Shown: positions 10,740 to 21,639 of the stretch, one piece after another | Layout of the letters: each line of letters starts with the position of its first letter | Position numbering within the stretch: the first letter of the stretch is position 1 | From: Plectrocnemia conspersa | Lineage: Eukaryota > Arthropoda > Insecta > Trichoptera > Polycentropodidae | Length of the DNA: 64,000 nucleotides | Reading direction: 5' to 3' | Assembly (NCBI GenBank): GCA_009617715.1 | Contig: VTFK01000003.1 | Coordinates: 3,534,001 to 3,598,000 of the forward strand | Translations under genes and position numbers: made by a program | The notes under the pieces: generated by a model | What the model saw: the letters and a program-made list of their open reading frames with translations, nothing else | What the model was told of the DNA's origin: nothing | Databases searched by the model: none

Positions 10740-13050
10740 TTAGAAACCGAATTATTTTTTTGATAAATATTAGATTTGCTCTATGTTTATTGTTATGGAA
10801 GTTTCAGATTATTTTCCTTTATTTTATATTTAGATTCAGATTATAGTTTTTTAATTTCTACATAGTCTGTATTGTATTATAATTATACAAATATTGCAAC
10901 AATACTAGAAAAAAATATGTTAGCTAAGACACTCATGCATTGTCAGTTGCATATATTAAACGGACCTGTATTTTTTTCTTTTAATCGCTTTTTTGAGTAA
11001 TTAAAAAATGTAAGAATCACTAGCGTTTTAAAGCTGGTTTAGTATCCACCTGAAACTTTTTAGAACTTCAGAAAAAGGATAAAATGGTCCACTGATGCAT
11101 ATTTCATCTCCATAAATCAGACTATGTTATTTAATTTTAATCGATGATTTTTCTTCACTATACCATCGACTGTTTTAATGCAACTTGACATCTATAATAT
11201 TTACTATGTGTGTGCTTGTAAATGTTAAGATAAGTCTGATATGTAACTCACGCTGTTTCGGAACTTCTTAGTCAAAGTTAACTTAATTTTTACAACAACT
11301 GAAACGAAAATATTTGTGGTTTTTACCTCTTTACTACTGATTTTTATATATATTATATGATATATTATATTTTCTATGTATTTTTTTAACCATAGTGACG
11401 CATTGGGATTGTTAAATCACGATGATTTTAATTTAATTTAAATAAATATAATTAATAATAAAACAACTTGTTAAACACTAAATATTATTCACTCGCTACT
11501 AACTTCACACGTTCCACATTTATTACATGATAAAATATAGCATTTGAGTACATTCTTGTTTTTATAAAAAAGCACTCTTGTTCGATCGATAGTAAAGAAA
11601 AATCACAAAGTTCAGTTTATATGAAAAAATATTTAGAGCGAGCATTTTTTGAACCTATATTTTCTATATTTTTTTGATGGCACTTTTTTTTGTCGCCACA
11701 AATTTTACAACATTCATAAAATTTGAGTGAGTAAAAAATTACACTGTTATAGCAAGAGATTTAAATTTAATCTTTGGATATATGAAAAATCTCTAAACAA
11801 ACTAATACATTTAAAAACTCAATAATTAAAGATTTTAATAATGAATATATTAAATCTAATATAGAATTTCCCAGAGAAACGATAAAGTAATAAAACAGGT
11901 CTGACTGATAATAAAATGAGCTTTGATATTGTTGTTAGACACTTACGTCTATTTTTTACTCTTTAGATCAAAGTATTTAAGGAATGACTAAGATATTATA
12001 TGGAACGACTTAAAATAAAAATATGCTTCTAGAATATATATTTAGTTACAAATAGCTTTCCCAATTTTTTTAACAGTGAACTAATGAAGTGTTGAACTAT
12101 GAAAAATATAAATTTATTGAACATTCAGTTTTGCTAAAAAAACATATTTATTCGATGTTAATTTTTGGCTGTTTTACGAGCATTAATTAAAGTTTGAGCT
12201 CATATACGTAAAACATAAGAGACAATGAAGCAAAATGTAAAAAACACAGAATAACACATCAATATCCGTTTTCCAAATGTAGGCAAATGTATTACTAGGC
12301 ATTAAATAATTACTTTGAATGAAGTAGGTTTTTCCCTACACCGATAATTTATTCATGTGATTCAAGATTAGTTATTGCTATACGTTTTATTGTTTTCCTT
12401 ATTCGTTTTTCATGGAGTCATTAGATTTGTATTTTTTTTATATTTAGCATTTTCTTCCAGAATCTTTATGATTTTTTCTATAAAATAAAACAGTATCACA
12501 TTTCAATAATTACTTAAAAATATATATTCTTTAATATATAACAATCAAGACGTTTGCGAACTTTGGCATTAGCTCAGAAATGATAATGCTCATTAAAAAA
12601 ACAGATAATCTTACGAAAACGTAAGATTATCTCTTTTTCATAGTTCGTAAATGTATAAAAATTTAATTGTTATTAAATCTATTTATAAAAATAATGGCAC
12701 ATGATAAAAAGCTATAAAGATTTTTTCATCAAGAATTAAAAAAAAATAATTTAAGAATAATGAAAATGACAATACGAAATTTGAATAAGATAAATGCAAA
12801 AATTGATTGTATTGAAGGTGTTTGTCCAAGTCAGAGATATTTTTGATAGGTCTCTATTTCATTAAACATTGAAATGATTTATATTTGAAATGCGTTTAGT
12901 AAAGATTCAGTTTCAGTTTCAATAACGGTCTGAAATGAAAGAAAGCAGTAATTTAATAATTCTTTAAAATATGCTTCAATGTTCATGAATAAATACTTTT
13001 GAAACCCTATGTAATATTAAGTATAACATATGATAACACATACGCATCAC
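10740..13050. other. AT-rich DNA, nothing recognised apart from a hairpin
   Basis: About 2.3 kb of A/T-rich DNA with dense stops on both strands. It contains a perfect 13-bp inverted repeat at 12603-12632, listed separately. Confidence 0.5.
12603..12632. repeat. Perfect 13-bp inverted repeat
   Basis: AGATAATCTTACG and CGTAAGATTATCT are separated by AAAA and followed by CTTTTT. It looks like a bacterial terminator but the context is eukaryotic; a palindromic relic of a mobile element is more likely. Confidence 0.6.
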
Positions 13051-13238
13051 AATCAATTCGCTATTACGCCCAAGCGCGCAAATCTCTTTAAACGCAAACA
13101 AATACATGACATTTCGAAATGGCCACGTTAAAATTATATAGTTTCCAATAGATACTGGGGGGAGACTACACTTTGTACTCCTGTGTCAATTATTTCCACT
13201 TCCGCGCACAAAGCCCTCGCTCCCAACACAAACAACCT

Positions 13239-13574
13239 TCAATCTGCGTTAAAGGCGCAGAATCCGTGAGTTACCGGGGCATATAATAATATTAAATGCT
13301 CTCGAGGTTCCATATTGACGATGACGATCAAGCCCTGCTTGATTCTGATGTCCTCGGGCCAAGAGCAGTCCTTTGGCCGCACGTTCTCTCGAAACACCAT
13401 TACCGTAATAACAATGCACCCATTGAACCCCGAGTCCCTGGTGTTCAGAGCCCTGCCCACGCGGCAGCATCTCCGGGAGATCGGTCTTTGGAATCTGTGA
13501 TAAGTCGTCAAATAGGTGCCACCCCGGATGACCGGCGAATTTTCGCAATTACACCTACATACATACTTATCCAA
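13239..13574 (-). other. GC-rich island, candidate exon (13275-13494, minus)
   Basis: Two overlapping minus frames (111 and 99 codons) and one plus frame (102 codons) are open through this 336-bp island. In the 111-codon frame, third positions are mostly G or C, unlike the A/T-rich surroundings, and the residues look protein-like (for example VITVMVFRENVRPKDCSWP). A possible acceptor (TTATCACAG, first exon base 13494) and donor (GTAACT, after 13275) would bound a 220-nt exon. The acceptor has a weak pyrimidine tract, and no family is recognised. A conserved regulatory island is the main alternative. Confidence 0.35.
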
Positions 13575-13725
13575 GTCAGTTTAAAAATAATATCAAACTT
13601 TTAAATATATACTCGATACAGTTTAACACTATACATATGAAAAACTAACTGCCACTAAAACTAAAAAAAGCTATTTCTTAAATCTTGTGAAAATTTGTTG
13701 AATAATAATTTGCCTTTAAATAATA

Positions 13726-13860
13726 TCATGTGAGGTACCGCAGGGTATAATTTTAGAGCCTCTTTTATCTATTATCTATATAAATGACAGTAAATAATAT
13801 ACTACAAGGGCAAATAAGATTGTTTACAAACAACATTATGATATTATAATGTAAATGTTG
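13726..13860 (+). pseudogene. LINE reverse-transcriptase fragment
   Basis: One frame reads CEVPQGIILEPLLSIIYIND from 13729, matching the VPQGS.LGPLLF.IYIND block of Jockey/CR1-type LINE reverse transcriptases. After a shift of frame, RLFTNNIMIL (13817-13846) sits where family members have RLFADDT.IL. Both catalytic aspartates of the ADD motif (here TNN, with FTNN at 13823-13834) are replaced by asparagine. Together with the frameshift and early stop, this is a dead remnant. Neighbouring sequence is too decayed to show the rest of the element. Confidence 0.7.
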
Positions 13861-13869
13861 CAGACATTT

Positions 13870-14625
13870 GATTAAGAAGCTTTTGCATTATGGTTTAACT
13901 GACCCTATTTATTTGCTAACATTTATTTTTGTATTCAAATACTAAAATAAATTTATCTTTTAATAAAACGATTAACAATGAAAAAGTAAAACATAAGAAA
14001 AAAGCTAAATATCTTTTTCTTTTAGCGTTAAAAAAGACAATATTAGCATTCGTAAAATAAATCTAAGCTGTAGTGAAAAACACATTAACTGCACTTTGCT
14101 TTAAAGGGCAAATACGTCCTTTACATTAAGAATATAAATTAAACTACTTTATTAACATGTTATAGCGATACATGTGTTTTGCTATTCAGATCCAACTATT
14201 CAGGTTTGTTTTTTATTATAAAAAATACTAAAAGTAGGATAAGTAAACATGTCATGAATATGGGAAAAAATAAGGTGATGCTTAATTTTCTTACATTTAA
14301 TCATATGTATCGAAAAACATTTGAGGTCACGTCAATATATTACTTGTTTTTTTTGTCAATATTTTTTATAACCTTTGTGTTTTCTTCAATTTATTAAAAT
14401 TAGCAATTGCCATTATTTTTTAAATTTAAATTAATTGATAAAAACACGTGACAACTATTTATTAACATTGCAATAATTAATCTTAACATTAATCTTTATA
14501 CTAATGAAAAATAGTTTTAATTACTAAATTACTCTAAATAGCATTGTAATAAATAAAAAAACTATAAACAAGTCATACTTTTCTTGATTTTTGCAAATAT
14601 CCATTAGATATTTATATTCTCTATG
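13870..14625. other. AT-rich DNA, nothing recognised
   Basis: A/T-rich sequence. A 72-codon plus frame at 14179-14397 is Phe/Ile/Lys-rich as expected by chance from the composition. Confidence 0.5.
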
Positions 14626-14633
14626 TATGTATG

Positions 14634-14880
14634 CAGTAGCGTAGCTATGAGGGGACGGGCCGTCCCGGGCGGCACTTGCTTGGGGGTGGTATATTCGCGA
14701 TGGGATCGTCTAGTGTGGTTCTTAACCCTGAATGCATTAAAACATACACAAATAACAAGAGCTTAATAATAACTATTATTTTAAGAAATGCTGATTTTAT
14801 GACCTTTCAAAAATGTATGGAGGGAGGAGCGGCAATTTTAAGGATCACCCTAGTCGGCACATACCCTCACTACGCCACTG
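14634..14880. mobile_element. hAT-type MITE with 8-bp target duplication
   Basis: The ends are imperfect inverted repeats: CAGTAGCGTAGCTATGAGGG on the left, and CAGTGGCGTAGTGAGGGTAT read from the right end on the opposite strand. The element is 247 bp long and flanked by the direct repeat TATGTATG (14626-14633 and 14881-14888). CAG..CTG termini with an 8-bp duplication point to the hAT superfamily. The interior is GC-richer near both ends and has no transposase, so this is a non-autonomous copy. The duplication lies in a TATG microsatellite-like context, which makes it slightly less decisive. Confidence 0.75.
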
Positions 14881-15008
14881 TATGTATGTATTATTGTTGA
14901 TTATTTATTACTTATATTCATTATTGAATTATTTTTATTACAAATAACCCCATTTCTCTTTATATGTACAACTATTCTATTTAATAATAGTATTGCTTCT
15001 CGAGAGGA

Positions 15009-15050
15009 AACGCTAGTAAATATATATATAAATATATATTTACTAGCGTT
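15009..15050. repeat. Long A/T-rich palindrome
   Basis: The word AACGCTAGTAAATATATA at 15009 is repeated in reverse complement up to 15050, giving arms of about 20 bp with almost no loop. It ends exactly where the first copy of the local direct repeat begins. Confidence 0.65.
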
Positions 15051-15145
15051 TTTCACATTTTTTTATATGGTACACTTTTATTTACTTCGCGCAGGAAGGG
15101 ATTTTTTACTCGCACAATTTTTTTGGTTTTAATTTTAAAACATAT
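15049..15145 (+). repeat. Local direct repeat, copy 1
   Basis: About 97 bp beginning TTTTTCACATTTTTTTATA and containing ACTTCGCGCAGGAAGGGA. It recurs about 353 bp downstream with only a few differences. Shortly after it, the word CCCTGAATGCATTAAAACA (15171) also matches the interior of the hAT-type MITE (14726), so pieces of these elements are related or were duplicated together. Confidence 0.75.
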
Positions 15146-15401
15146 TTTAGTTTGAATATTATTGGTTAAACCCTGAATGCATTAAAACAGATAGGAGCAT
15201 ACTGACGAATTTTTTATCGATCGTTTTTGCGTATTGTTACAAATGTTCGACCTTTAAAAAACGATTTACAGCACGTAACTATTAATATTATTAAATTGCT
15301 TGAATTTTTACGCGGTATAATATTTAGAAAAAATATGATATAGATTATCGCGTTTGAATTAGTATATATATATTTCGCCGGCGATTTTCCCGGCATCTTC
15401 A

Positions 15402-15500
15402 GGAGTTTTTCACATTTTTTTTTATATGGTACACTTTTATTTGCTTCGCGCAGGAAGGGAATTTTTACTCGCATTGTTTTTTTGGTTTTAATTTTATTAA
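15402..15500 (+). repeat. Local direct repeat, copy 2
   Basis: Second copy of the repeat at 15049-15145, carrying GCTTCGCGCAGGAAGGGA. The two copies could be ends of one element (about 450 bp) or a tandem duplication; no target duplication was found to decide. Confidence 0.75.
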
Positions 15501-15608
15501 TTATTTTTAATTAATTATTTTTGATCATTTTGTGATCATGGCCGGAAAATCACGGCCAAAATATAGAATACAAGTAAACAAAAAATCCTGATGAATCCCG
15601 AGATTAAA

Positions 15609-15619
15609 ATATATATATG

Positions 15620-15677
<58 letters not shown>

Positions 15678-15690
15678 CATATATATTATT
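15609..15690. repeat. (TA)n microsatellite with symmetric GTATATAC words
   Basis: A run of alternating T/A about 80 bp long. GTATATAC near each end makes the tract palindromic overall, so it could extrude a cruciform. Confidence 0.85.
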
Positions 15691-15799
15691 AAATTGTTTT
15701 TATTTTTACGTTGAAAATATTCAGTAATGAATATAAGTTATAAAACGTTGAGGAACCACATGTAGAGATCGTTTAACAATTATTAGTACTAGCCATTTT

Positions 15800-16095
15800 C
15801 TTGGAAAATATTGACATGTGCCCTTTCCGCGCCTAACGATTCAATTACACCTACATACGCGTCCAGTTAAGTCGATTAAACCCCACACTCTCACGATCGA
15901 TGTGAACAAAAATGACGATGACGATGACATGCGTAAGTTTTCGTGTCGAATCCACTGTTGTAATTTGTTCTGGGTGTATAATTTGGGGGTCCACTCTAAT
16001 GACCGTAAGGACGAAAAAAATCAAAGCCTTGACAAACGTGACAGTCACAACCGCGTGCGAGTAAATTAAACCTCACGAACATAATTTGATATTAA
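15800..16095. other. GC-richer island, no gene recognised
   Basis: A moderately GC-rich stretch with a GACGATGACGATGACATG run and frames open on both strands (83 codons plus, 65 minus). The plus frame is charged and low-complexity. I cannot assign it. Confidence 0.3.
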
Positions 16096-16340
16096 TTGCG
16101 GCTGTCTCTTCATAACGGATTGAGTTGAAATGGCATAAGAGTACAAAGTGCATATTTTAATTTTTTTAATAAAATAATATTACTATTACAAATGTATCAG
16201 AAATGGCTATTAATAGCCTAATATATAAATATACATGTTATTATATATTTATTGCTATTTTTAGTATATTCTGCTATATGAGAAAACATGTGCTAATGAT
16301 TCTTCTCTTGCGCGGTGAATACGCTCCAGATAAGAATGGG

Positions 16341-16740
16341 AGTACACTAGTACGATAAACTAGTGATATAGGTTTACGACTAATACCTGAAAGACCTGAA
16401 TTTGAATCCCATATAGATCTCAATGTTTTTTCAATTTATATAGTATCTGGGAGATCTGAAATAAATGTTATTATATAATTATAATTTCCATCGATCATCA
16501 CAGATTAAGTTTTTCCTAGATTTACTTAATCTCATGGATGAAAATCGAGCTAAGTCGTACACAGTGCCATCTATTGATCGTCAACTGTAATATATATTCA
16601 ATAAAATATATGTTACTAGCTTACAGACATTGATCTCAGTCCGGTGTCTCACACTACTTAGTTGTTGAATTTTTTACATCTTTGTAACGCATTATGCTAA
16701 CGCCTGTGATTTTTCTACCAATGATTTACAATAAATAAAT
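16341..16740 (+). mobile_element. Degraded SINE, family 2, with tail shared with family 1
   Basis: The head contains a decayed tRNA-like segment (CCTGAATTTGAATCCCATA near 16395). The middle has CCATCGATCATCACAGATTA and GTGCCATCTATTGATCG. The 3' end reads TTTGTAACGCATTATGCTAA, CGCCTGTGATTT and an AATAAATAAAT tail. The last 40 bp resemble the 3' end of the family 1 SINE at 9246 and 54029. Similar but more decayed bodies lie at 18680, 27335 and 35170. Confidence 0.6.
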
Positions 16741-17900
16741 GAATCGTTCTAGTCAAATAAAATGGTCAAACATATATTTTTATATTGGTTACAGTGAATT
16801 TATATTAGGAGTAAAGTTATAATTTTACTGATGTTTTAATAAAGTTAAAAACTAAATACATTTTCATTAGTATACATACATTTCTACTGGCGAAAATATA
16901 ATTTAACCAATAGGACCACACAATCGGTTAATCAGCATAATTTAAAATAAAATAATACAGCAAGCCCATAATTGAATTTTTATTTTCTAGAAGAATATAT
17001 TATTTATGCCCTTTTGAGTTTACTACATTAAAATAATGACAGAAGCCAGCAATATTTGAATTAGGACGACTTCGATAAAAAAATCAAATTAAAAATAGTA
17101 TTTCTCTTATCTTGGTTCGCCTCATCAAATTTCTCTTTTGTCACGCGCACAAACGTAAAAAAACTTTAACGAAACTTATACGTTGAGGAAATATAGATTT
17201 CAACCCGGTGAAGCTGAAGAAGGAAAGGATAATCGCTTCGAAATTTTTATACCTGACCATCCGAAGGACCTTGATGGCTGGCAACACTGTCAGTTATAAT
17301 TACAACGGCGCTGGATAAATATTGAACGAAGATTGTTTGATTGCATTGCTTTTCGGTGGCTCGGGGAGGCGTAACACAGAAGACACATTAATATTTTTTT
17401 ATTAACACGAATACATAAAAATAATTAATTAATAGGAGTTCCCAAATAAAATATAATATGCTAAGAAGCTAAAATAAAATCTAAACTTAAGGGAATACAC
17501 CGCTAATTATCTTATGATTAGAAAAATAAGCTCTTGAAAGTCATTTAAGTGTTTTAAAGGCAACTAATAAATTACAAATTTTATATTAAAAAATCATAAG
17601 TCTGATAATTTTCTAGCAATGAATTTAAATAAATTCACATTCTATGATCACTCCACGAACTTTTGTCATGTATTAGGTATTTATTTTTATATAAAAAGTC
17701 ATAATTCCATCATATTCATAAAACCCTTTATTCTAGTTATACGTACGTGTGTTAAAACATCACGTACCGCATTTATGGTCACACCTGCATTACGACAGTC
17801 CGTCACAGCTCTATCTTCCCTCATCTTGAAACGTAATGTGTTGTTAAAATAATTACTCAATAAATAAAAAAGTGTCGAAATAATTATTCTACCGTAGTAC
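16741..17900. other. AT-rich DNA, no gene recognised
   Basis: Mostly A/T-rich. The word TTCTACTGGCGAAAATATAA near 16885 matches, in reverse, a motif of the larger repeats at 31.1 and 58.2 kb. A slightly GC-richer part at 17200-17380 shows no convincing frame. Confidence 0.45.
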
Positions 17901-17916
17901 ATTTGATGCCCTACAT

Positions 17917-18162
17917 ATGTTTTTTTTATTGTTATTAATTTTCGGTGTAATTGTTTGCCTTGGCGCCTGTCTGATACGATCTAAAACACCCCAGCAATTA
18001 AGTCACCTGTCCGATTTCCGTGACCAGGTGGTTTTCGGTGTTGGTGTAACTTTTTTATTCGCCCTTCGATTATATTTGATTTTTTTCATTATAATTGCTA
18101 AAAAAGTTTTAATGCGAGTTCTAAGAAAGATGCGCCGATCAATCGCCGGTGATTTGAAGTGA
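17917..18162 (+). CDS. Candidate 81-aa ORF with two hydrophobic segments
   Basis: The frame starts at an ATG followed by a hydrophobic stretch (residues 2-20, FFLLLLIFGVIVCLGACLI), a polar part, then a second hydrophobic segment (about 39-62) and a basic C-terminus (KKVLMRVLRKMRRS). This layout would fit a small membrane protein. No family is recognised, and the T-rich codons alone favour hydrophobic residues by chance. There is no poly(A) signal or splice evidence nearby. Confidence 0.2.
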   Translation: MFFLLLLIFGVIVCLGACLIRSKTPQQLSHLSDFRDQVVFGVGVTFLFALRLYLIFFIIIAKKVLMRVLRKMRRSIAGDLK

Positions 18163-18679
18163 AAAAAATGATTTATATCCTAAGCGCGATTATCTTTTAA
18201 TTCGACTCATTTTTCATATAAAGCTGATGTCTTTTTTTAAATTTTACACAATATTACAATAATTTCACATGTAAAATACGACAAACTGATCAATTTAATC
18301 AAATCATTCAGAACTTACACATAATTAGATACGACCCTTGATTTACGCATAGATACGATTTTACAAAAAATAGCGTAAAGTGACATAAAGCTCATAAAGA
18401 ATTACTAGATAAGTCACAGATAATATTTATATTCTCAAAGCGTTTTACAGCTACTTTCTTCTCTGTAATTGTTTATTTACAGTTGCTGATTTATTTAGAG
18501 GAAAACACTCCCTGATTATTATTATTAGAAAATCTGTAACTATGCTTGTCTTTTCATATTAATATTTCTTAACTACCATTAAATTTTTGTAGCATTTTAA
18601 CATTATATTTTCTAAATAACTGCACATACCTTATCTGATAGTGTTAGCGGTAAATAACTCTAGTGTATATTATAGGATA

Positions 18680-18860
18680 ATTAGCCAGTAGTATAGGCGA
18701 CTAATGCTTTAAATTACTGAGTTAAAATCCCATATATTGTAGATCCTATTGTTTTTTAATTTTCATTGTAACTAGAAGATCGGAATTATTATATAATTTA
18801 TACTCCGATCAATCATTTTAGATTTACAAATACATCGCACAGATAAATAATTAGATTATT
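18680..18860 (+). mobile_element. Decayed SINE relic (family 2-like)
   Basis: The order of words GAGTTAAAATCCCATATA, then AGAAGATCGGAATTATTATA, then CTCCGATCAATCATTTTAGA follows the body of the copy at 16341 (AATCCCATATAGATC, GATCTG, CATCGATCATCACAGATTA). Divergence is high and no tail is recognised. Confidence 0.4.
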
Positions 18861-20700
18861 TTGAAGAAAAATACATATTGGTTATAATTGCTTAGAAAAT
18901 CTGCAAGTATTGTTTGTTTTTTCATATAAATATTTGATATATTGTATTGAATTATAAAATCGATATTTATCTTTATATTTTTTTAATTGTCTAGCTAGTC
19001 ATTACTAGCATTTTTAGCAGAAAATAAAGTGATCATTTTTAGTTATTTTATCATTGTCCAATATCATGATGATTTAGATCTTGAAAACCATTTTATGAAT
19101 TTTATATGGTTATAATATGAACAATTTCTATTATATATGTAATGTCAATGATGTGAAAAATATATAAACCATGAAAAATTTAATATATTGTACTTTTAGA
19201 TAATTTTAATATCAAACGATTAATAAAACTATATATCTGCATAACTACGGCTTTAATAAATTGCTGTTTAGGGACAAATAGTCGGAAGCTGATATTAATA
19301 TTCTATGAAATACTTTATAAGTTTTCACCCCATTGAAAATTGCTATTGAATCACTGATTCGTAGAAAACTACGATGTCAAATAAAGTAATTATGTACTAA
19401 TTTTTTACTTAAAAAGTTAAATAATATAGATATTTTATTTTTAATGGAAAAGTTGTGTTTATTTATTGAAGAGTTCATAAATATCAAAAATATCTCTTCA
19501 GCTTTAAAATATTTAGCTGATTTTCAATCAAATCAAGGAATTTATTTAATAATTGAAGATGAAAATTCTTATAAGGAAGTTTATATTAATATTATACATT
19601 TTTAGGCAAATGACAATTACTCAGAAAAAAAAAAAATAAAAACGTAGATATTCCAGATAAATATTATATTTTAAAAGCATTTTTATATATTATAAAAAAC
19701 AATAAATTATGAATAAAATCTATGTTTAACTCAAATTAGAAAAAATATGTTTTTATTCAATTCTCTTAAAATTAATCAAACTGAAAAACTCGATTTCTAG
19801 GAATAAAAAATTTCGAGAATCAGAATTCCTGCTTATCGTATTATTGATAAAGACTTATTTTTATTCGTTCATCGTACTTAACTTTTAAAATTATTAGTGA
19901 TTTAATAAAACATATTTATATATTTAAAGTGAGCTTTTGAAAATGCAAATATTTTTTTAGTTATTGTATTCTTTATTAGTCTGAATACTTTTACTGTTTC
20001 TTAAAAGTTGCGATGCAAGACTATTCCGAGCATTACACATCTTAAATAATCTTACGATTAAAGAAATGGATTAGCCATTGGGTGAATTACTGTTGGTTTT
20101 AATCGGTATGCAAGTTAAATATAAGTTTTTTGAATTGAAACTTTTTAATTTAAGTTATCTAAATATTAAAAAAAATTAACTCATGTATGAATTTAAAAAT
20201 AAGAAGAAATGTATCACTGCGCTAGTGAATATTTATTTAATTTACATGTGATAAATTTAACATATATATAAGTTAACTGATTTGTATCGTTAATTAGACA
20301 ATAGTTTATCATTAAACGCTAACAGTAACCAAATGCCTCAGTGCTTAATAAATTAAATGAAATTTATGAAATATGTATCTACAATATATACATATGTTAT
20401 AGTTTTGCTTTTTTTAATATGAAAAGTATTCTCAAAAGGTTTTGAACCGCCAGCTCGTTAAAATAGATGAAAGCCTCATTTTTTTATACACCCAATACGC
20501 ATTTTCGCATCCGAGAATTAACGAGTCCTTTACCAGCGATCACGCTTCACTCTTCGCCTGGAGAGATTAACTTTGCCTAAATTTACCCATGCATAAATAC
20601 ATTACGCTTGTGTTTATTTTTTTCAAAAAACCTCTCGCTATATGTAATGAAAGCCTTTTACATATTAAAAAGCATGTTTTCCATTATACAGATTAAGGGG
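18861..20700. other. AT-rich DNA, weak small ORF only
   Basis: A/T-rich sequence. A 53-codon frame at 19444-19605 is the only one with a non-trivial residue pattern. A GC-richer patch at 20440-20590 shows no frame or motif I can name. Confidence 0.45.
19444..19605 (+). CDS. Very weak 53-aa ORF
   Basis: Starts MEKLCLFIEEFINIKN and ends in TAG after 53 codons, with a mix of charged and aliphatic residues. It uses A/T-ending codons like the surroundings. No homology is recognised; it may well be chance. Confidence 0.1.
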   Translation: MEKLCLFIEEFINIKNISSALKYLADFQSNQGIYLIIEDENSYKEVYINIIHF

Positions 20701-20711
20701 ATGCCGGAAAG

Positions 20712-20737
20712 CTCTCTCTCTCTCTCTCTCTCTCTCT
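20712..20737. repeat. (CT)13 microsatellite
   Basis: An uninterrupted CT run of about 26 bp. Confidence 0.9.
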
Positions 20738-21450
20738 GCAAACATCGCCTAATACATTTCCACGTTATCACGGACCGTGTAAAGCCGATGTTTGAGCAAT
20801 ATACCCAAATTATATTCTACATATCATATATCGGTCGTGCCGAAAGTTCTCATCGTGTATGCTATAACACCTAAATGAAAAATTATAATTATAGGGGTTA
20901 AACCAACATTTATAATACTGCAGTTTCTAATATTTGTTTGTATAAATTAGCTGTTAAATTGTAAATATAAGAAAAGAGAAGGGAGAGACTACTTAGGAGA
21001 AAATTATTGATTAGAGATACTTTGGTATTATGTTTGAGAAAATGTGGGAATTTTCTCTACATTTAAATTAAATTTAAACTCATTCACAAAATAACAAATT
21101 TTAGTAAGCATGTCGTTGGCTATAATATTAAGTATTTATAAATAAATCATTACAATTTCCTCTCCGGATATGATTCACATTTTTCATTTAATTACACTAC
21201 TCATTCTGAGAAAAATCATAAATTATTAAAGCGTTTCTTAACCGCATATATGAGTGTACAAAACATATTATTATTAATGAACCTATTGTTTTCGACCCCT
21301 GCGCTCCCTGTGTATCCCGCCGGGGGAGTAAGTCGGCCAGTATGCTTTATGACTATCTCATAAAATGTGTTAAATTATTAATGGCAGCCACTATGTTCAT
21401 TTATTAGCACTCTTATTGAACCCACATGTGCTTCCTTATTGTCGGTGCAG

Positions 21451-21578
21451 CTTCTTCATCTCACACCAGAAGACTGGACCCCCTCGCTGGAGCCCTGCTT
21501 TATTGGACCGGAGCGTGTCAGGAGGGCTCCCAGTATTTATTGGGACAACGGATTGCCATCATTCCGCTGGAGGAGCAG
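21451..21578 (+). other. Candidate exon in a GC-rich patch
   Basis: An acceptor-like sequence (CTTCCTTATTGTCGGTGCAG, ending 21450) precedes about 128 bp that is GC-rich and open in all three plus frames (60-68 codons each). A weak donor (GTGCTT) follows 21578. One frame reads LLHLTPEDWTPSLEPCFIGP, another ASSSHTRRLDPLAGALLYW. Neither is recognised. All-frame openness and the weak donor make this uncertain; a conserved non-coding element is equally possible. Confidence 0.25.
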
Positions 21579-21639
21579 GTGCTTTCGAATATCTATAAAC
21601 GCGTGCCTATACATATATTAAATTATACATAACACGTAT

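Noticed and set aside
12603..12640. Rho-independent terminator
   Set aside because: Stem plus T-run fits the shape, but the DNA is eukaryotic and no gene ends there.
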